Shown here: positions 11,573 through 22,430 of the stretch, in pieces
How the letters are laid out: each line of letters opens with the position of its first letter
Position numbering within the stretch: position 1 is the first letter of the stretch
NCBI GenBank assembly: GCA_963969495.1
Contig: OZ018321.1
Location: 134,005,015 to 134,069,014, forward strand
Source of the DNA: Ceratothoa steindachneri
Taxonomy: Eukaryota; Arthropoda; Malacostraca; Isopoda; Cymothoidae
Reading direction: 5' to 3'
DNA: 64,000 bases
The notes under the pieces: generated by a model
What the model saw: the letters and a program-made list of their open reading frames with translations, nothing else
What the model was told of the DNA's origin: nothing
Databases searched by the model: none
Made by a program: the position numbers and the translations under genes

Positions 11573-14336
11573 CAGGGTTGGCATTAAAAAACCTACCCAA
11601 TATAGCCCCCCAAAATCCACCTAATAAAACCAAGGCACAAGTGGGGTTTTTTTTAGTTTTTAAACTATTTTAATTGCTCAAATATCATATCAATTAAATT
11701 GGCATTACCAGTATTTCTGAAGGTATTACCTTATAATAGTAGATAAATTTATGTATCTACCTGCATACCATGTGAATATTATAGCTACCACCAAATGACA
11801 AATATCACCTTTATGATTCAATCGTGTGCCTTGAAATAAAACCATAGCCTTGTTCTTCAATTCATTTCTATTTCACACAAGAAAAAATGAAACAAGCATT
11901 AAGCATAGCTAGGTAGATTCAACAAAAAATCCTCTTATAAAAGGTATATACCATGCAAACTTCCAATTAAAAATAAAAGAATAGCTATAAACAAGCTATT
12001 AGCAAACAAGTAAAAAAGGTGTGACTTCTGTTTACAAAAGTAGATCTAGTTTCTATATTGTCTATATATTTTCACAAGTTTTTGTTCCTTATCACTGCCT
12101 AACCTATTCCTTACTTTAGACCAGAAAAGTCCAAATGATGAGAATACTCGTTCAATTGAACCTGAGCCGGCAGGACATGTTTGGAGCTTAGAAAGAATTA
12201 CAAAAATCTTGAGGCAGCTTTTTGTTGGTTGATTTATCGTTCCTTTTGTCAATTATTGACCATCATTCACTAGGAGATATCGTAGTCAGTAATTGGCTAG
12301 TGAACATTCTTGTGGAAATGCATCAGCATCCTTTAGTGAAATTAGTCCCGAAAAATAAGTAGCTATGTACCTTTTTGTTAGATTTGAAATTACTAGTTAA
12401 CTGCTAATCAAATCATACATTTTCTTTAATCAATAAAATAGTTATATACTTTGAATGTTATTTCAAGGTTATTTTATATTTTTACTTACGTCTGGTTGAT
12501 GTGTGTTTCGAAAATATTTCTGCACCTCAATCACATGTTTGATGATATCTGGGTGCATCACTTCTTTTTCTACAAAGATTTAAGTAATGTGCAGGCATCC
12601 ATAAGTTAAGAGATTGGGGTAGGTTTCTTTGATTAACTCCCTTCATTTTGTTCATTTTATTTTCATTATCTGTCACCACTGCAAATACTTCTTTATTGCA
12701 GATTTCCTTCAGATCTTTTATTACATTACATAGGAGTTCAGTACAATACTCTGCTCTTTTCTGATTTGACCCTGAATTAGTTATGCATAAAAGTGTGGGC
12801 AATGTGAGCAATAATTGGGTCATTAGTGACACTGCTCCATCCATCTTGCATAATTGGTATTGTCTCTTCTTTGCTGAGATGATCCATCATTTTTTGGTTT
12901 ACTTCATTGTAAACTTCATTCAGGAGCTCTCCTCCAATCATTTTATGGTTTGGGGGCTTAAATCTTGGTCTTAATGAATTGATCATGTCTATGAACTCAT
13001 GGTTTTCAGCAGTATTGAATAATATATTTGCACTATAGAAATATTTTGCAATTTTTATATCAATTTCTGCTTTCTGGTCCATATTTGTTGCTATTGTGTA
13101 TAATGACATCAACCATTGTTTCTTACGAGGTGTTGATGAAAAAATGAGGTTACGGAACTTGCAACAGATACAGAAGAACTAGGTCCAGGTTCAGGTTAAG
13201 GTCCTGTTTGTGCCAAAGGGACAGAGACCTTACTTATATTTGAATCACTGGCCTGTAATCCAGTGCAACTATTTCTGCTCGAAGCTCTTGGCAGATCAAG
13301 AATATCCTCTTCATTTTCTTTTTCTAAAGATCTTTTTTTCTTTTGCCATCTTTTAAATGGGCTCTCACTCTTTCTATTTTCTTGCTAAGTAAATCATGGC
13401 AATAATCACAGGATACCTTTGTACTGTTTTCAACTTCAGACACTTGCTCCCATTCTATTCCCTTCTTCCTAACACTTCCCATAGGCATTCTTAACTTGAA
13501 TGGTTCAAAGAATTTGAATAAAATCTAAATTCCTATCTTCTGAAAAAAAAAATAGTGATTTATAATATATAAATGCTAACAAATCTCATTTTATAAATAG
13601 TTATATATGTACTTAATTTGATAAAATTGGATCAATTAAAGTACATGCATGATTTTTTGCCTTGCAAGCTATTGGACATTGAAAGTGGTGCAATGGGGCT
13701 GAACTTGTTTTGTATACATTTGAAACAGGGTTACTCAGTGTTGATCAATCATCTTCAACAAATACTTAGTAAACAGTATGGTTGCAGACATGAATGTATA
13801 ATAATAAATATTAGTGTAGCTAACTAGTATATAGTAACTATTACCAATTAGATAGCTAAATATTGCTACTTATTGGTAATTGAGTGCTGGCTGAAATTTG
13901 AAAAACTATAGGAGTGGAGCATGTTGCTGCTGTACTGTTTAATTAATAACAGTGCCTGTTTAATCAGGTTTAATCAATCAGCAACAGTGTAAAACCATGC
14001 TCATATCTTGTGCAATACATGTTGTCGATGGGGCAACTCTAAGTGCAAGTATGATGTGTTTATTGTTAAGATTTGTTAACTAACTAACTGTGGTTATGTG
14101 AATATATAAATAATTTAATACATAGTAGCTTATTTGTATTATTATTTATTTTAATTTACTTACCTTTTTTAACACTATTATTCATTTTTAAACCTTGTTT
14201 TCATTAGTTAAAGGTCTTGCAACATCTCAAATTAGAATAAAATATGAGAAATGATAAAACCTAATATAGCCCAATAAAACCCACTGGGCCGGTTTAAAAA
14301 AAAAAACACTCCCAAAACGTTTTTTTCCCAACCCTG
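11573..14336 (-). mobile_element. Complete hAT DNA transposon, 2764 bp
   Basis: The element starts CAGGGTTGG at 11573 and ends CCAACCCTG at 14336. It is flanked by the 8-bp direct repeat TCTCGGGG (11565-11572 and 14337-14344), the target-site size typical of hAT. Removing it restores the LINE-A RNase H sequence (agtgctctcgggg followed by catttgaa). It carries a decayed transposase on the minus strand. The flanks around the transposase are AT-rich. Insertion into LINE-A shows it is younger than that LINE copy. Confidence 0.9.
12046..13500 (-). pseudogene. hAT transposase with BED finger, broken
   Basis: Read on the minus strand from about 13500, a BED-type zinc-finger segment comes first (VSCDYCHDLLSKKIERVRAH, about 13420-13360). 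An RNase H-like catalytic region follows (KMIGGELLNEVYNEV and IPIMQDGWSSVTNDP near 12950-12840, then FAVVTDNENKMNKM near 12680-12640). The C-terminal dimerisation motif is PAGSGSIERVFSSFG (about 12170-12125). The pieces lie in different frames, with stops between 13190 and 13110 and after 12527. The product would cut and paste the element at its CAGGGTTGG ends, but this copy cannot make it. Confidence 0.8.
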
Positions 14337-15079
14337 TCTCGGGGCATTTGAATTTCCGCATCTCCTGGTTCGCGATATCCGTGACGCCACGGTTTTGCCG
14401 AGCTGGGCGAATGTCGAGATTATCTAGACATGTAGGAATTGCGGAGAATGATGGCGCCAGAGTCCGCGAGGCCTGTGCGACAAGACCAGCGTTTTGCTCT
14501 TCCTCACACCGATGACCTGGCAGGAATATGGGCTGCCCTCCGGACGGCTTAGCAAAGAAATGGGAGACGGTGGATGGGAACTTAGTTATGGACCCCTTCC
14601 CCCCGCCCAATGTCGTGAAGGCTTCAGGTTGCTTTCTGCCGTCTCCGAATTGGGCACACTCGCAGGACGTACCGCCATTTGATGGAGCGCTCGCCTGCGC
14701 CTTATTCGATGACTGCGTTGTTCCCCAGACTGATAGGACACATTCTTGTTGAATGTCACAGTCTGGGTGATTTTCGCGCACCTTACCTGCCCCGGTATCG
14801 GAATGAGCGGGGTCACTACCGCTTGTCCCTTGTAATCGGGACTGGTTCGTGCACACGGATTGCGGACTATATCACTCTCTCCAGCCTCCTCCACTATATT
14901 TGACTGTTTGTTGTGGGTCGCGTGCTCCTCCGTCGGGGGAGGTGGGCCTACCTCCGACGCTGGAGCGCGCTTCCTTCTTGTTACCTTTTTGCTTTTTTTA
15001 ACCTATGATATTTTTCATCCATATTATTTGTTATTTACTTATTTTCATTTGTTTTCTAATATAGCCCAGTAGTGAGTAC

Positions 15080-15108
15080 GGCGACTTATGCCCAAGTAGG
15101 CAGTGGCC
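15080..15108 (+). other. LINE-A 3'-terminal stem-loop
   Basis: GGCGAC is opposed to GTGGCC, with inner TGCC/GGCA. It is preceded by TATAGCCCAGT and followed by a T/A-rich tail at 15121-15138. Confidence 0.7.
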
Positions 15109-15138
15109 ATACGGGCTCCTATTTTTTTTTTTTTTTAA

Positions 15139-16075
15139 AGGCTTCCACGTCGTATCCCTATTGTTTGAACTCACCTGGGCTCTATCATCCGATGTTTCTG
15201 TTTTCACGACCGAGCTGGTTACAATCCACCGCTCGGTACTGGAGATAAGGCGTCATGTCCGGTTTGGAAGCCTAGGTGCTCTTGGGGCATTGGAATCTCC
15301 ACAAATCCCTTGTTTTGAGCTCTCCGTGAGGACATGGTGTCCGCGATCTGGGTGGATGTCGAGTTTATCCTTTGCTTGGCGCTTATACATTGAGAATTGC
15401 GGGCAAAGAGGATGCCAATTATTCCACGAGGATGGGTGACGAGACCAGCGTTTTGCTCTCCCTCTCACCTACTATATGGCAGGAATCAGGGCAGTCCTCT
15501 GGGCTGCCTGGCTGAGAGAAACTTAAAGTTGCGTGCCATTTCACCACCAGTGTCCACATGGACCTACCTCCCTAATGCAGCGACGGCTTCAGGTCGCTTT
15601 CTGTCGTCTTCGATTTGGGTACATTCGCGGACCGCACAGCCATTTGATGGAGAGCTCACCCGCACTTTATTGCAATGACCAGGTTGGTTCCCGGACTGTT
15701 CGACACATTCTTGTTGTATGTCGCAATCTGCGTTCTCTTTGGCGCACGTTACCTGCTCCGGGACTCTGAACTTTTCGTCCACACAGACTTGTGCACTATC
15801 TGACTTTTTGGAGGAGGATGGACTCCTCTGTTTTATTTAACTCTAATGTTGGTCGCAAGTTCCTTCGCCGGGGGATGGGGAGGCAGTCCTCCACCCGACG
15901 CCGGAACGTGCTTCCTTCTTGCTTTTTTTTTTGTTTGTTTTCTCTTTGGTTTTTTATTTGTTTTGGTTTGGGCGCCTTTACATCTTTCTTTTCAATCTAG
16001 CGTAGCATTGGGGTATGGATGATTACGGCGACTTATGCCCTAAGAGGCAGTCGCCAGATTACCACTTAAAATATC
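15139..16075 (+). mobile_element. LINE-A fragment: RNase H end, C-terminal domain, 3' UTR
   Basis: This fragment starts inside RNase H (the sequence after GGCTTCCACG matches the part following YTDGSK in other copies). It begins directly behind the T/A tail of the copy that ends at 15138. It then shows VFTTELVTIHRSVLEI (about 15200-15250) and RLQVAFCRLRFGYIRG (about 15585-15635). The 3' UTR follows with a GC-rich foldback near 15870-15910 and the terminal stem-loop at 16027-16055. It is 5'-truncated and contains frameshifts. Confidence 0.8.
16027..16055 (+). other. LINE-A 3'-terminal stem-loop
   Basis: The outer stem is a perfect GGCGAC/GTCGCC and the inner stem TGCC/GGCA. This is the cleanest copy in the window. 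Confidence 0.8.
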
Positions 16076-18680
16076 ACTCGTGGCGCGTTTCCTTTTTTTT
16101 AGTTTCTGTCATTCGTGTTTGTTAACCTTGCGTGTTTCTTTATTTTTCTCATTGGATTAGCTAATTCTCGCCCAGACGTGAAATGGGCTGGAATATTACT
16201 TCGCAAACAGCCTTTCAGGGTTGAACTGTAGCAGAGTCAGGAGAGTTACGCGCTCTCCCGGTCCCGATTCCGCTGAATAGTCTAAGGATTTGTTCATCTC
16301 CCTAACTTCACCGCTTAAGGTGGTTTAAGGCGGCTTCACCGGACATGGATATGAGAAAAGGTGGTTGCTTCAGTTTCTATTCGTGCTCCTTCCCGCATTG
16401 GTGTGCGCAAGATGCCTTTTCACAAATTCCTCATTTGATGGTGTCCGAAGGGGTTCGAATGGAAGACCGCGTAGGCAAATTAATGTAGTGGCTGAATGTT
16501 TGAGAGATAAGGGGATCGCCTAGGAACAATTGTATGATACGAGTATCTATAATAAGTGTCCATGGTTGGGGTTTGTAAAGGGGGCTTAATCCTCAAGGAT
16601 AAACTCTAAGTGGACGAGACGAAACAGCTCATAGCGCTTCAACGGTGTAAAAGGCCAATATGGAAAAAAAATACGATAGGTTTTTGCTTTCTAAGCCATA
16701 AAATGGTGGGGGTAGGGTAAATGTGGGTAGATTCACACCTACCTAACAGGGTTGTCCTCCGAATATCCCCAGCTAGTTACCGGTTGTACGTCTGCATTGG
16801 TTGAGAGAGGCAAAGCGTCTATTCAACATCGTGAACAATCGGTGTATTTGAAATCCGCGACAGATTCCATTCATCACGCCCCCTCCCCTCCTCTAGTCGC
16901 GATGATCTGGTTAAGCGATTACGCGTCACGGTTTGTGACGCTTCTTTTTTTGTACAAACCTTGAAACTGTAGCTGCAGTGCCGCCGCGCGTGGCATTTCA
17001 GTCAAGCAGGGATAGGCATTCAGGAGTGCGCCTTTTTGAGCACAGCGTTTAGTCGAGTGCGTGTGAGTGGCTTGTGAACACATCTGCATCTGGTGTGGCA
17101 AATTCGTTGCGTGCATTTAAGTTGGTTCCGTGGTATCACGCGGTATAATTTATCTGGTCACAGTGAGTCTCCATACGAAGGTGGCAAGCCAAACTGGACC
17201 AAGATACGTAGCTTTGACAGGTGATGACTCGGCGCAGATCGCCCTCGATTAGGGTGATTTTTTTTTAGTTCGCTTGTGCGCGCTTCGGGCTTTAGTTTAA
17301 GGGAGGTTCGTGTCCCTAACGAGTTTGTACATCGCCGAGAAGTGCTTAGGGAAGCGACCACTAAAGAGCGTTACTGCCATACGTATTTTGGATCCCACAA
17401 TGAGGTTCAAATTCGTAAATGTGCTCCGCCTCCCGTCCTCATTTGGGGCTAGTGAGGATTTATAAATCATTTTCAGTACTTTCCCACGTTTTTTTTTCAT
17501 TTGCTATTACCCATTCACATTTTCGCCCAACCTGGGATGTGATGTAGAAGAACGTTGAAACTCCTAAACCAAAAAATATCCAATCTTTTTTCACCTTTAA
17601 ATCTTCACAACAAAACTGTCGCTCTTCTCCATTTGATTGGTGCTTTGTGAGGAAGCGCCGCCTTTTTTTCTGCAGGGAAAGCCTCTTAACCTTGGCTGCC
17701 GCTCCCGTGAGATGCCCGAATCGCTTTAATCATTCCTCGTTTTCTTTCACCTCAGTGCAGTATCCTGCGGTTCATAGTTTGCTATCACATCGCTGACGAA
17801 TGCGGCGAACATTTGCGTTTAGGAAGTCCCGCAAGCAAGTGAATTTAAAGTTATGAACAAACGAGTGTGGGAGACGGGGGGAATAATTCATCAGTGACAT
17901 TTAGAAATATTTCTCGGGCCCCATCTTGAGACCATCACCCCCCTTCAAGATTATCTAAGGAGTGGAGGACAGGCGTCGCGGGAACAACGAAGCCTTTTCT
18001 CGAGGAATGCCCCTCTGAGTCGCCACAAAAATGTAAGCAGATCGAAGGGTCGGGTTCTCTAGAGCCTCTCCGGAGGGTGACAGAGCTGGGCTATAAATAG
18101 GAAGGACTCGGTCTCCTCGTTGGGAACACCGCACGGGGGTCTCGGAATAAACCAAGGCCCCCCTAATGAGGGTATGGATGTATTTAAAGGGACGGAACGA
18201 AGGTGGGATACGGGCTTTAGTGGGTTTCTTTTCCTTCCCCTGGAAGTCGCAGGGGGAAATGGAGGGACTTTGGACTCGATCCTACAAAGGGGTTTGAATT
18301 TAGGGCAAGTGGGGGCTTACTACGTGTAGTGTAAAAAATTGAAGTGTTTCCTCCTTGCCCCAGTATTTAGGAAGGATGTTTACTACGGTTACGGCAACGG
18401 CACTCGCAAGGGGCTGTGTCAGGTGTAGCATTACCAGCCTGGCTAAAGCTTTTATGGGAGGAGCACCATTTTTTGCCATGCTTGTTGGATAGACCCACCC
18501 AAGGGTGGAAGGTGGTGTTAAACCCGTTTCAACAAACAATGTGTTCCCGGCATCCAAATATTTGGTGATAATATAAAAAGGCCTTGAATTCTGTATTTGT
18601 CGAGTCTCGGGAGCAGAGACCAGTCGCCAGTTGTTTAAGTTCGTAGTTGTGAGTCTCCTATCGGAGAGTCAATTGTACCC
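16076..18680. other. Gene-free stretch
   Basis: No exon, transposase or RT motif was found on either strand. Only short frames are open and none resembles a known protein. The sequence is moderately AT-rich with several 8-10 base T or A runs. Its origin is unknown. Confidence 0.5.
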
Positions 18681-19090
18681 GAGGGTTCAAAGTACAAGCG
18701 TCGAATGTTTGGGACAACTTTAGTATGGGAAGAGGTATATAAACATGAAATCCCTTTGAGTAGGCTGTAAGGCCTTTGAGGTTCCCTTCCACGATCTGAA
18801 TTAACTAAAATCCAACACGTGCAAATGGATTAAAATTAGTGGCTAAAAGATTATCCGCAAACCGTAGTGGAAATTTATTTTCCCATCGGATAGTCAACGG
18901 GAATCGACTGCCCGAAAATGTGAAAGACTGCACTCATACATGTGAAAAGTACACACGTCGATATCTTGAAAAAAAAAAAAAAAATTAGGCGGTAAAATGG
19001 TCAGGACAACTCATTAGTATGGAAATAGGTATATACACATTGAAATCTCGAGTCGGCTGTAAGGTCTTTAAGGTTTCATTATAACTCGTC
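18681..19090 (+). repeat. Dimeric dispersed repeat, locus 1 (about 294-bp period)
   Basis: A block containing AGTATGG, then GGTATATAAACAT, then GGCTGTAAGG, occurs at about 18722-18785. It recurs at about 19016-19070, 294 bp later. The first unit continues with CCACGATCTGAATTA, AAAATTAGTGGCTAAAAGAT and TAGTCAACGGG (to about 18903). A longer A-run (18968-18984) lies between units. The second unit is cut short near 19090. Confidence 0.65.
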
Positions 19091-19477
19091 CGAATAGACC
19101 GTTCAGGCGAAATAAGGCGTTAGGCCCCCTTATACACTGATGGATATGTGGTAGGCTTCAGATAATGGGCTTTCCTCGACAGTTCCCTCGATTCCCCTCT
19201 GGGCGCCCAGATGCACCCGAGCGGCTAAATAGGCCTTGAAATCTGTCTTGCTTGATTATAAGGGTTTTATGGTGGCCTTGACTTCCTTTCCTCTGCCAGG
19301 CACGTTCGTTGACTAAACCTTTTTGGCACCTGTGTATCTGTTTACCTTGGGTGGGGGGTATTGTAGAATGTCCTAAGTGGGTTAGGGAGAGTTGCGTGCT
19401 CTAAGTAGTCCCTCTTTAGAGTACTCGGAGCCCCCTCAATGTGCAATGTAGTATGGGCGCAACCATGTAAGTGATAT

Positions 19478-19640
19478 CTTGATTATCACATGCCCCTCCT
19501 GGCCCAACGTTCGCCCGATTAATCTGAGGGTAGATATCTTCCACACATCTTCACTTTCTTTACAGATTCGCTTTACTAACTTTCTGGTCAAGATGCTCTC
19601 GATGGTTTTCACGTCTTTTTCAGCAAGTAATGATAAGATT
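19478..19640 (-). repeat. Dispersed repeat R2 copy
   Basis: This is one copy of an unclassified repeat whose core reads (on this orientation) TCTTCCACACATTTTCACTT-like sequence, then CTTTACAGAT, an AACTTTCTGG-like block and finally TTTTCGCTTTAAA-like sequence. Related copies are at 26993-27135, 29905-30000, 52510-52610, 59503-59610 and 62480-62615 in the same orientation. Inverted copies are at 19796-19915, 22560-22680 and 42696-42772. No coding potential is seen. Confidence 0.5.
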
Positions 19641-19795
19641 TTTCGAGTTATCACACATTTTCACTTCTCTGCCATCTTCGTACTATCTATGAACGTCTCT
19701 TGAGGTTCTGGCCTGTTCGCACTCGTTAGTTTTCCTTAGTTTGAGGTGTGGCCTACTTTTACCAGGTTTGGAATGACAGGATTTTTTTTCTCTCG

Positions 19796-20059
19796 AATTT
19801 AGAGCGAAGAACCAACGAGGCATCTCCCATATTGTGCAAGGAGAGATCTCTACAGTGGCAAGATAAAGGAAGCGAAAATGTGTGTTAGATATATAATTAC
19901 AGATCCTCATGCGGGTATTGGGGCAGAAGGGTACGCAATCACCCGGGGTCACCCATGCTACATACATCCCGTTGCGGCTGAGTAAAAGGATAAGGCTCTC
20001 AGCCCCTACCATGGATGATCGGACGAAAGCTGGTCGACGACTAGCTTGCGAAATTAGCC
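19796..20059 (+). repeat. Dispersed repeat: R2 core plus 39-bp motif
   Basis: The R2 core (19796-19915) is followed about 100 bp later by a 39-bp motif at 20021-20059 (GGACGAAAGCTGGTCGACGA and onward). The same order, on the other strand, is found at 30000-29669. The 39-bp motif also recurs inverted at 20871-20909 with 36 of 39 bases matching, so 20021-20909 could be a fold-back unit. Confidence 0.5.
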
Positions 20060-20394
20060 AACGGTCAAGAAAATAGGTCGAACCCTCTTCTAAAGGGTAA
20101 AATGGGTGTCTAGAAGGGATAAAGCCCAGCAATCGCAATCTAGTTTCGGGGAAGGTGCAGTAAGAGTTGGGTTTTTGACACCAGCGAACGGAAGATCCTC
20201 CGCGCCCCGAGGGAAGGCCAACTCGTTGTGCGTCAGGGACACGGAAACATCGGCATGGCATTTTATCGGACGGAAGAGTGATATGCGAAGAGAGCGCTAT
20301 TGTGTTCGGTTGTGCCCATAATGACGTACGCGACCGGAGCTGTTCCTCCTTATGTATCAGACTCAACGCATCGCATAGGTGGTGTCTGTTCCCT

Positions 20395-20475
20395 GCGCGC
20401 GCCCTCGCCAGGTATCGAACCCAATTCCTAGGCGTTGGAAATCCAGTGCCTTATCCACGAGGCTGGTGAGAGCTC
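20395..20475 (-). repeat. tRNA-like sequence, probable SINE head
   Basis: On the minus strand a D-arm-like GCCT...AGGC pair around GTGGATAAGG (A box) is followed by TTCCAA in the anticodon-loop position. A good B box (GGGTTCGATACC) comes next, with normal tRNA spacing. The anticodon and acceptor stems do not pair well, so this is a tRNA-derived SINE or tRNA pseudogene, not a working tRNA. Confidence 0.5.
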
Positions 20476-20870
20476 GGTAAAAAAAGCGGTTACAGTTGAA
20501 TGCTTGGGTTCACCCACGTTGTCCTCGATCCACTTGGTACGGAGTTGCCTTGACTGGCCTGGGGAGGGGAGGTGGGGGGGCATACGTGCGAACGATGACC
20601 CGGAGATGCGAACACGGGGGATGGGGCTTGGATCACCGAGATGAAGGCCACTTAGAAAGTGGGGCAACACCGCACTTAGACATCGCCCACCCTTTCCCAC
20701 GCTCTCCTCTCAACTCGGCCCCCGCAAAGGGGAGAGAAGTAGACCCCCGCCGTCCCTGCAGGAGTCTCAGACTAGATTTAGACTTCCAGAACTTTATTCC
20801 TATCGATACCTTTCCATATTGACCCTCATTCGCCTCTTTCTTTACAGTTTTCTGGCCTACTTTGGCTGGC

Positions 20871-20909
20871 GGCTAGTTTCGCAGGCTAGTCGTCGACCAG
20901 CTTTCGTTC
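20871..20909 (-). repeat. Inverted copy of the 39-bp motif
   Basis: This is the reverse complement of 20021-20059 with three mismatches. A third, more diverged copy in the same orientation lies at 29669-29711. Confidence 0.6.
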
Positions 20910-21609
20910 ATTCACCGCTGGGAGGGGGATAACACCACTTTTCTCTCTTTCCCCAGTACACAATGTGGTGTGAGGTGTAGTATGTGCAGCCATGTTGTCT
21001 TTAACAGGATTGTGTACCCTCCAGGCCCCAACGCCCTTAGGGAGCTGTCATCGTTGGTCACTTTATAAATATGACGTGGGGGACGGGGGAGTAAAACCCC
21101 GGATGCAGGGGGTACCCAGGTGATGGACAGTGGGCTGACCATTACCCTCAAGATAGACCCTATTTGTTTCTCTAGGTCCTCACTGGCCCCCGTAGGGTGT
21201 GCGAATCCTTTTAATCCTAGTCGAGAGAAGGTCATGCCTGCCACCCCCCTCTGCCGATGCCACAATAAAAGCTTCATTAGCGGAGACAGGGTCGGAGAGT
21301 TGCGTGCCACTTCGTAACCCGTGTTTTTAGGAAAAGCAATGAGAATATTGGGTTATATAAGACGGTAATTCCAATTCCAAAACCGAGGAATTGTCCTTTC
21401 TCTATATAACTCGTACGGCAACATCTATACTGTGCACAGTTATGGTCCCCCATCAGGAAAGACCCGCAGAGACTGAAGAAGGTGCAGGTTAGGACAAAGA
21501 AATTAATCTCATCAATCAGAAGCAAAAACTAGGAAACAAGGGTGGTGAATCTCTAATTACTGGAGGCAATGAGACGACGACTCGGCCAACTGATATCCGT
21601 CCACAGAGT

Positions 21610-22430
21610 TGTTTTAAACGGCATCCACGATCTGGATGAACGAAAATCCAACGCATGCAAATCGATTAAAATTAGTGGCTAAAAGATTCTCCACAAACAC
21701 TATAAATGTGTTGGGGCAGGGAGGGTGTTCCGCTCTTCCAGATACTTTTCGCATTAGATAGTCAACAGGGGCAGTTCCATGGGGGAGCCTGAGGGCTGAA
21801 GCCCCCCAAATTTCAGACTCGTTTATGTTTATATTTCTTTTTTAAGCCATAATTGTATTCTTCTATTCATAAAGTTATGTAGTAATAGAGAATTTATATA
21901 AAAAGTTTTTTAAACCGTTCTGATCAATGTATCTTATATGATACATGTCTAAAATATAGGTCAATCTCAAAAATTATGATAAAATTCAGTATTATACTTT
22001 AGTTGACGTCCAAAAAACTACAATTCATAATTTTCTGATATGTGGAAAAAGTTTGGATCTGAGAGAGTTAGGGCCCTCTCCTTTATGAGATGCTGATATT
22101 TATTATAACTATTAATGGTGTATAAGATAACCATTATTAATGACCAATGATGCCCTTTTTCCCCGACTACTTAGAGGGAGGAATTCAGGTTACCCCCCCC
22201 CCCCATTTTTTTAGCCTGGATCCGCCACTGATATTCAACGGGAAAGAAAAGTACAAGCGTCGATATGCTTAAAAAATAGGTTAGGACAGAACAAAAGTAT
22301 AGTACCTTATCGATTTAGAACACTGCGGTAAAGTCATTGGGAAAACTCGTTAATATGGAAATAAGTATATAAACATCGAAATATCCTCGAGTGATTCGTA
22401 AGGCGTTTGAGGTCTCCCTCCTTGCATCCC
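21610..22430 (+). repeat. Dimeric dispersed repeat, locus 2, split by a MITE
   Basis: The first unit runs 21615-21765 (CCACGATCTGG, AAAATTAGTGGCTAAAAGAT, ATAGTCAA). It continues after the MITE at 22239 with CGGGAAAG. The second unit has the TATATAAACAT block at about 22366 and ends near 22430. It matches locus 1 (18681-19090) closely enough to show the inserted DNA. Confidence 0.65.
21766..22230. mobile_element. hAT-type MITE, 465 bp
   Basis: The left end is CAGGGGCAGTTCCATG. The right end, reversed, is CAGTGGCGGATCCAGG, so the terminal inverted repeats match at most positions. The flanks are ATAGTCAA (21758-21765) and ATATTCAA (22231-22238), an 8-bp target duplication with one change. Locus 1 of the dimeric repeat supplies the uninterrupted target. 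There is no transposase, and the interior is AT-rich. Confidence 0.8.

Larger units (their letters stand above)
7991..15138 (+). mobile_element. LINE-A copy split by a hAT transposon
   Basis: This is one non-LTR retrotransposon copy read in four parts. Part 1 (7991-10645) is ORF1 and the start of ORF2. It has the conserved N-terminal block (near 8010-8140), a region shared with all copies (NMIHQKRALSSLI near 8600), cysteine knuckles (CVSCSKA, CVSCGDRHPASS, about 8960-9050) and endonuclease remnants (about 10080-10320). Part 2 (10646-10960) is AT-rich filler where the reverse transcriptase should be. Part 3 (10961-11572) is the RT thumb and RNase H (VYTDGSKSQEGV near 11350; VFTAVVGSIHRS; FYSDSQSTL). 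Part 4 (14337-15138) holds the rest of RNase H, the C-terminal domain and the 3' UTR. A hAT element sits between parts 3 and 4, flanked by TCTCGGGG on each side. Many stops and frameshifts mean it is not functional. Confidence 0.8.

Noticed and set aside
11590..14260. AATATAGCCC blocks inside the hAT element as LINE-A 3' ends
   Set aside because: They lie within the base-exact hAT boundaries and lack the stem-loop and tail.
14227..14856. 209-codon minus-strand open frame
   Set aside because: It is the antisense of the LINE-A RNase H and C-terminal domain plus the hAT end.
19683..20366. 227-codon minus-strand open frame
   Set aside because: It overlaps the dispersed repeat at 19796-20059, has no recognisable protein features and low-complexity residues. 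Probably chance.
22201..22212. Poly-C/T run as a LINE or SINE tail
   Set aside because: It is internal to the hAT MITE whose end and target duplication lie at 22230-22238.
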